Shown here: piece after piece, positions 15,046-19,117 of the stretch
Layout: each line of letters begins with the position of its first letter
Position numbering within the stretch: the stretch's first letter is position 1
Assembly (NCBI GenBank): GCA_020025295.1
Contig: JAHHSJ010000040.1
Location: 1 to 19,117, forward strand
DNA length: 19,117 bases
Direction: 5' to 3'
Source of the DNA: Oscillospiraceae bacterium
Lineage (GTDB): Bacteria; Bacillota; Clostridia; Oscillospirales; Oscillospiraceae
Translations under genes and position numbers: made by a program
Notes under the pieces: generated by a model
The model's database searches: none
Seen by the model: the letters and a program-made list of their open reading frames with translations, nothing else
What the model was told of the DNA's origin: nothing

Positions 15046-16075
15046 AAAGATTGATTTGAAATCAATGACGCTCCCGGAAATCGAGGCATTTCTTGCCACC
15101 CTCGGCGAGCCGAAATTCCGTGCTAAACAGATTTTTGTCTGGATGCATAAAGGTGTTTCGTCTTTTGACGAAATGACCAATCTTTCCAAATCGCTCCGTG
15201 CCAAGCTGGCCGAGCGCTGCACACTTACGGTGCTGCAGGTTGAGCGCAAGCAGGTCTCCAAGCTGGACGGCACCATCAAATACCTTTGGGAGATGGAGGA
15301 CGGCAACTGTGTGGAAACCGTCCTGATGCGCTATAAGCACGGCAACACAGTCTGTGTTTCTTCTGAGATCGGCTGCGCCATGGGCTGTGCCTTCTGCGCT
15401 TCCACCATCGGCGGACTGGTCCGTCGTCTGACCCCAGCCGAAATCCTCAGTCAGGTGATTTACACCCAGAAGGATTCCGGCCTGCCCATCTCCAATATCG
15501 TGCTGATGGGCATCGGCGAACCGTTGGATAACTTTGATCATGTGCTTCGTTTTTTGGAACTGGTCAACGATCCCAACGGTATGAACATCGGCATGCGGCA
15601 CATCAGCCTTTCTACCTGTGGTCTGGTGGACAAAATTGACCGTCTGGCCGATTTGCAGCTGCAAATCACATTGTCTGTGTCGCTCCACGCACCGGACAAC
15701 GAAACCCGTTCTACCATCATGCCGGTGAATAAGGCATACGATGTGGAGCGGCTCTTCCAGTCCTGCCGCCGTTACTTTGAAGTGACCGGCCGCAGAATTT
15801 CCTACGAATATGCCATGATCGACGGCGTGACCGACAGCGACGCACAAGCGGATCTGCTGGCAAAGCACCTGAAGGGCATTCCCGGTCATGTAAATCTGAT
15901 TCCCCTGAATGATGTTCGGGAAAGCAAGCTGAAACCCAGCCGCCGTGTCCCTGAATTCAAAAAACGGCTGGAAAGCCACGGCGTCACCGTTACCGTCCGC
16001 AGAAAACTGGGCAGTGACATTGATGCTTCCTGTGGCCAGCTGCGTCGAAAGACGCTGCATTTGGATGAAACATGA
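15038..16075 (+). CDS. rlmN: Dual-specificity 23S rRNA / tRNA adenine-C2 methyltransferase RlmN
   Basis: RlmN is a radical SAM enzyme that places a methyl group on C2 of adenine in 23S rRNA and in some tRNAs. The 345-residue protein has an N-terminal helical domain (LPEIEAFLATLGEPKFRAKQ), the radical-SAM cluster motif CAMGCAFC (C113, C117, C120), MGIGEPLDN, ISLSTCGL, LHAPDNETRSTIMPVN and the second catalytic cysteine C332 in DASCGQLR. These mark RlmN; the resistance enzyme Cfr shares the chemistry, but the gene context and sequence are housekeeping. GAGGAG precedes the ATG, inside the end of rsmB. Confidence 0.96.
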   Translation: MAEKIDLKSMTLPEIEAFLATLGEPKFRAKQIFVWMHKGVSSFDEMTNLSKSLRAKLAERCTLTVLQVERKQVSKLDGTIKYLWEMEDGNCVETVLMRYKHGNTVCVSSEIGCAMGCAFCASTIGGLVRRLTPAEILSQVIYTQKDSGLPISNIVLMGIGEPLDNFDHVLRFLELVNDPNGMNIGMRHISLSTCGLVDKIDRLADLQLQITLSVSLHAPDNETRSTIMPVNKAYDVERLFQSCRRYFEVTGRRISYEYAMIDGVTDSDAQADLLAKHLKGIPGHVNLIPLNDVRESKLKPSRRVPEFKKRLESHGVTVTVRRKLGSDIDASCGQLRRKTLHLDET

Positions 16076-16090
16076 AAAGAAGGTGATTTG

Positions 16091-16828
16091 GTGCGGGTTT
16101 TTGCTGTAACAGACCGCGGACTCGTCCGCAAGGAAAATCAGGATTATTACGATACAATGAGCCGCAAGGACGGCGTTCTCGGTGTTGTATGCGACGGTAT
16201 GGGCGGCGCTAAAAGTGGCAACATTGCCAGTCAGCTGGCCAGTGAGGCCTTCATGGAAGAGGTCAGCCGCTCCAACTGGAGCGAACCGGTCCGTACGCTG
16301 AATGATGCGTTGGGCATCGCCAATGAAGTGGTGCATCACCGGGCTCATACCGATCCGGACTGCTCCGGCATGGGTACCACATTGGTGGCCGCATGGGCTC
16401 AGAAGGACGGACGCTGCGTGGTCATAAACATCGGCGACAGCCGTGCCTATTTGATTCAGAGCAGCGGAATCTCTCAGATTACCCGAGATCACTCTTTGGT
16501 TTCGGAATTGGTTGCGCTTGGCAAGATTTCTCCCGAAGAAGCCAGAAAGCATCCGAACAAGAACATTATCACCCGGGCACTTGGCACCGACCGCAGTGCC
16601 AACGGTGATTTGTTTGAAATTGATGTAAATCCTGGTGATTACCTGTTGCTTTGCAGCGACGGATTGAGCAATGTGGTCACGGACCAGGAACTGCTCTACG
16701 AGGTTCTCTACGGCGGTAACTGTACCACCTGTTGTGACCGCCTTCTTGAGATTGCGTTGAAACGAGGCGCCCCCGACAATGTGACCGCCGTGCTGATCTG
16801 TACCGGCGATGATGATGATACCGAATGA
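16091..16828 (+). CDS. prpC: PP2C-family Ser/Thr protein phosphatase (PrpC/Stp)
   Basis: A metal-dependent phosphatase of 245 residues that reverses phosphorylation by the neighbouring PASTA kinase. PP2C motifs are in order: TDRGLVRKENQD (7-18), VCDGMGG with metal ligand D35, GMGTTLVAA, NIGDSRAYLI, ITRDHSLVSELV, LLLCSDGLSNVV and APDNVTAVLI. The length is typical of bacterial single-domain PP2C. The frame is open to TTG 16088, but AAGGTGAT at 16080-16087 spaces better to GTG 16091, which I use; the difference is one residue. Its stop lies 14 nt before the kinase start, so the two are surely co-expressed. Confidence 0.96.
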   Translation: MRVFAVTDRGLVRKENQDYYDTMSRKDGVLGVVCDGMGGAKSGNIASQLASEAFMEEVSRSNWSEPVRTLNDALGIANEVVHHRAHTDPDCSGMGTTLVAAWAQKDGRCVVINIGDSRAYLIQSSGISQITRDHSLVSELVALGKISPEEARKHPNKNIITRALGTDRSANGDLFEIDVNPGDYLLLCSDGLSNVVTDQELLYEVLYGGNCTTCCDRLLEIALKRGAPDNVTAVLICTGDDDDTE

Positions 16829-16829
16829 T

Positions 16830-16834
16830 AGGAG
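16830..16834 (+). promoter_or_regulatory. Ribosome binding site that sets the kinase start
   Basis: AGGAG lies 8 nt before ATG 16843. An in-frame ATG at 16825 overlaps the phosphatase stop but lies upstream of this site, so 16843 is preferred. Confidence 0.7.
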
Positions 16835-16842
16835 TAAATAAT

Positions 16843-18960
16843 ATGGATCCCTATATTGGAAAACTTCTCGATGACCGCTATGAAATACTGGATGTGCTTG
16901 GAACCGGCGGTATGGCCGTGGTCTATCGAGCATATTGCCACCGGCTGAACCGCTATGTGGCCGTAAAAATCTTGAAGGGCGAACTGGCTGCAGATCAGGA
17001 TCTGCGCCGCCGCTTCCATGACGAGTCACAGTCGGTTGCCATGCTGTCGCATCCGAATATTGTTGCTGTCTACGATGTCAGTCAGGTGGATGACCGGGAA
17101 TTCATCGTGATGGAACTGATTGACGGCATCACCCTGAAGCAGTACATCAATAAGCGTGGCGGCTGCCTGAACTGGAGAGAGTCCCTGCACTTTACCACCC
17201 AGATTCTTCAGGCATTGAAGCACGCTCACAGCCGCGGCATCATTCACAGAGACATCAAGCCTCAGAATGTTATGGTGCTCCGTGACGGCAGTGTCAAGGT
17301 GACCGATTTCGGCATTGCCCGTTCCACGAACTCTCAGGCCACGATGACTCAGGATGCCATCGGTTCGGTGCACTACATCTCTCCTGAGCAGGCTAAGGGC
17401 AGCCACATTGATGCCCGTTCCGATATCTATTCCGCCGGTGTCGTGCTCTATGAAATGCTGACCGGTCGTCTGCCCTTTGAGGGAGATAATCCGGTATCTG
17501 TGGCCATTCAGCACATCAACTCCATCCCTGTCTCTCCCAGAGAGCTGAATCCGGATGTTCCGGTTGGTATCGAGCAGATCGCCATGAAGGCAATGGCGCC
17601 CACTCCGGACCGCCGTTACCGTTCCGCAGAGGATATGCTGAACGATTTGGATGCCTTCCGCCGCAATCCTGAAATTGACTTTGGTTACTTCCAGCCCGGC
17701 GTACTGGCTCCGGATGAGGATGAGCCCACCATGATCATCCGCAAATCCTCCGCACCTTCCTCCAGATCCTACGATCCGGACGCTACCGTTCGGGAACCTG
17801 CTCGCCGCCGTGCAGCGGTATCTGCCGGTGCTCGTTTCCAGCAGGAAGAACCGGAATACGAGGATGACGATTATGAGGACGATTACGACGAAGAAGAGGC
17901 TGAACGCCGCAAGAACCGCATCTTCATCGGTGTAACTGCTGGCGTTGCCGCCTTGTTGATCATCGTCTTTGCTGTGCTCTGGTTCACCGTGTTCAGCAAG
18001 ATGCTCAAGCCCAAGGAAACCATCACCGTTCCCAACTATGTGGGCTACACTCTGGAAGATGCCGAGAAGGCGTTGGAAGAGGATGAAAACCTGTCCGCTC
18101 ATTTCACGGTCCGCGTGGGAGAATTCAAGCCGGACGAAACGGTGGAGAAGGGATTGGTCATCAGCCAGACTCCCGAGGGCGATACCAAGGTCAATGTGGA
18201 CGACTCGGAAAAGACCGAAATCCTGCTGGTGATCAGCAGCGGTCCGGAAGAAGAGGAGCCGGAAGAGTTTGAGATGGAGGATTACACCAATCAGGACTAC
18301 CGTCTTGCTCTCTCCAAACTGCAGGCTCAGCTCATCGTGGTCACCGTGGAAAGCCAGTTCAGCGACACGGTGAAGGAGGGCATGGTCATCAGCACCAATC
18401 CCGCCGCAGGCGCCAAGCTGAAGGCCGGTGACAAGGTCACCATCACTTACAGCAACGGTCCGGAAAACAAGGAGGTCAAGATGACCTCTCTGCTGGGTCT
18501 GACCGAAGAGGACGCCCGCAACGCCATCGCTGCTATGAAGCTGACCCTGAAATCTGTTTCTTCCGAATACAGTGGCGAGTATCCCGAGGGTAGGGTTTGC
18601 TACCAGAGTATTCCTCGGGACATCACGGTCAGCGGCGGAAGCGAAATCAGCATCAAAATCAGCCTTGGGCCCAAGCCTTCTGAGAAACCCGAACCGCCCG
18701 CAAACACGGATACTCCGGACAAGCCTCCGGTGACTCCGGTGGCTCCACTCACCAAGACCACTTTTGTGGTCTCTCTGCCGGATGACCGCACCGCAGACAG
18801 CGTGGTGGAGATTTATGTCAACGGCGTGCTGCTGGCACATAAGAATGTACCCAGTTCCGAATCTGAATTCTCCGTTACTTACGAAGGTACCATCAACAGC
18901 TATTCCGTGAAGGTAGACGGCTCCGACTACCCGGACTACGACATTATCAATAACGGATGA
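16843..18960 (+). CDS. prkC: PASTA-domain Ser/Thr protein kinase (PrkC/StkP type)
   Basis: A 705-residue membrane kinase that senses peptidoglycan or muropeptides. The cytoplasmic kinase domain (about 10-280) has the loop GTGGMAVVY (20-28), lysine in VAVKIL (K42), HRDIKPQN (from H135), DFG (from D155), GSVHYISPEQAKG and SDIYSAGVVLYEMLTG. A juxtamembrane region rich in Ser, Arg and then acidic residues leads to one membrane helix (about 358-384). Outside are three PASTA repeats (about 394-465, 480-545 and 545-608), a Pro/Thr linker (about 610-636), and a terminal domain of about 68 residues. The B. subtilis enzyme also has an Ig-like domain after three PASTA repeats, so the terminal domain may correspond. 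Its stop overlaps rsgA by ATGA. Confidence 0.96.
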   Translation: MDPYIGKLLDDRYEILDVLGTGGMAVVYRAYCHRLNRYVAVKILKGELAADQDLRRRFHDESQSVAMLSHPNIVAVYDVSQVDDREFIVMELIDGITLKQYINKRGGCLNWRESLHFTTQILQALKHAHSRGIIHRDIKPQNVMVLRDGSVKVTDFGIARSTNSQATMTQDAIGSVHYISPEQAKGSHIDARSDIYSAGVVLYEMLTGRLPFEGDNPVSVAIQHINSIPVSPRELNPDVPVGIEQIAMKAMAPTPDRRYRSAEDMLNDLDAFRRNPEIDFGYFQPGVLAPDEDEPTMIIRKSSAPSSRSYDPDATVREPARRRAAVSAGARFQQEEPEYEDDDYEDDYDEEEAERRKNRIFIGVTAGVAALLIIVFAVLWFTVFSKMLKPKETITVPNYVGYTLEDAEKALEEDENLSAHFTVRVGEFKPDETVEKGLVISQTPEGDTKVNVDDSEKTEILLVISSGPEEEEPEEFEMEDYTNQDYRLALSKLQAQLIVVTVESQFSDTVKEGMVISTNPAAGAKLKAGDKVTITYSNGPENKEVKMTSLLGLTEEDARNAIAAMKLTLKSVSSEYSGEYPEGRVCYQSIPRDITVSGGSEISIKISLGPKPSEKPEPPANTDTPDKPPVTPVAPLTKTTFVVSLPDDRTADSVVEIYVNGVLLAHKNVPSSESEFSVTYEGTINSYSVKVDGSDYPDYDIINNG

Positions 18961-19117
18961 GGGGCACGATTATCAAAGCCCTCAGCGGCTTCTATTATGT
19001 GGATTGCGATGGCACGGTGATTACTTGCCGTGCCAGAGGCAAATTCCGCCACACTAAAGTCTCACCTTTGGTGGGTGATCGGGTAGAAATTACGGATTTG
19101 GGCAGCAATACTGGCAG
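18957..19117 (+). CDS. rsgA: Ribosome small-subunit GTPase RsgA, 3' truncated
   Basis: The first 53 codons are visible and the window ends inside the gene. The product starts MRGTIIKALSGFYYV and continues CRARGKFRHTKVSPLVGDRVEI, which is the N-terminal OB domain of RsgA (CpgA/YloQ), a circularly permuted GTPase that helps finish 30S subunit maturation. The G domain lies outside. The ATG overlaps the kinase stop by ATGA and has no clear Shine-Dalgarno sequence, so translation is probably coupled to the kinase. RsgA follows prkC in B. subtilis as well. Confidence 0.94.
   Translation, partial: MRGTIIKALSGFYYVDCDGTVITCRARGKFRHTKVSPLVGDRVEITDLGSNTG

Noticed and set aside
15371..15397. Possible Cfr-type antibiotic-resistance methylase
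   Set aside because: The radical-SAM motif is shared with RlmN, but the gene sits in the conserved rsmB-rlmN-prpC order and has the RlmN-type sequence throughout.
15062..17029. A 655-codon open frame on the - strand across rlmN, the phosphatase and the kinase start
   Set aside because: The + strand genes here carry full catalytic motifs. The antisense translation has no recognisable domain, and its openness follows from the codon bias of the sense genes.
17026..18840. A 604-codon open frame on the - strand opposite the PASTA kinase
   Set aside because: It mirrors the kinase codon pattern, is rich in His, Gly and Arg without domains, and has no ribosome site or promoter of its own.

Overview
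The window reads as a piece of a clostridial (Bacillota) chromosome, most likely from the Oscillospirales (Ruminococcaceae/Oscillospiraceae, gut-type anaerobes). This rests on the conserved Firmicute gene order yicC-remA-gmk-rpoZ-priA-def-fmt-rsmB-rlmN-PP2C phosphatase-PASTA kinase-rsgA, the c-di-AMP pair cdaA-cdaR, a DUF3343/cysteine-desulfurase pair, strong AGGAGG-type ribosome binding sites, and moderately high GC for a clostridium. All 21 genes called lie on the + strand; the first and last are cut by the window edges. I see no tRNA, rRNA, CRISPR array, insertion sequence or phage gene.

Layout. (1) 1-446: the C-terminal end of an S1-domain (ribosomal protein S1-like) gene, closed by a perfect 14-bp terminator hairpin. 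(2) 574-1880: a candidate promoter, then ispD and ispF, two MEP isoprenoid-pathway enzymes in overlapping frames, followed by a long hairpin. (3) 1947-3334: a DUF3343 protein translationally coupled to a SufS-like PLP enzyme, probably a sulfur or selenium trafficking pair. (4) 3351-7666: a near-consensus promoter drives cdaA and cdaR (c-di-AMP synthesis and its regulator), then three tightly coupled genes of poorly known function: a cysteine- and aspartate-rich DUF5685 protein, a J-domain/TPR protein with a cysteine-rich tail, and a polytopic membrane protein. (5) 7668-9743: a second strong promoter drives yicC-remA-gmk-rpoZ, closed by a hairpin with a poor U-tract. (6) 9780-19117: priA, def, fmt, rsmB, rlmN, the PP2C phosphatase, the PASTA kinase and the start of rsgA, packed with overlaps or gaps of 25 nt or less.

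How the parts work together. Regions 5 and 6 form a housekeeping block: nucleotide and RNA metabolism, replication restart, initiator-tRNA formylation and deformylation, rRNA methylation, ribosome assembly, and a cell-wall-sensing Ser/Thr kinase with its phosphatase. Region 4 joins cell-wall/osmotic second-messenger signalling to an uncharacterised three-gene cassette, which is the most interesting part of the window. Several gene starts were moved downstream of the longest open frame because the Shine-Dalgarno sequence points to an internal start; each entry says where.

Nothing in the window demands a wholly new system. The best candidate for undescribed biology is the DUF5685 / J-protein / membrane-protein cassette. 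Smaller points are a PriA motif II variant (DEEQ), the absence of coaBC between rpoZ and priA, the absence of glmM after cdaR, and the distal domain of the PASTA kinase.
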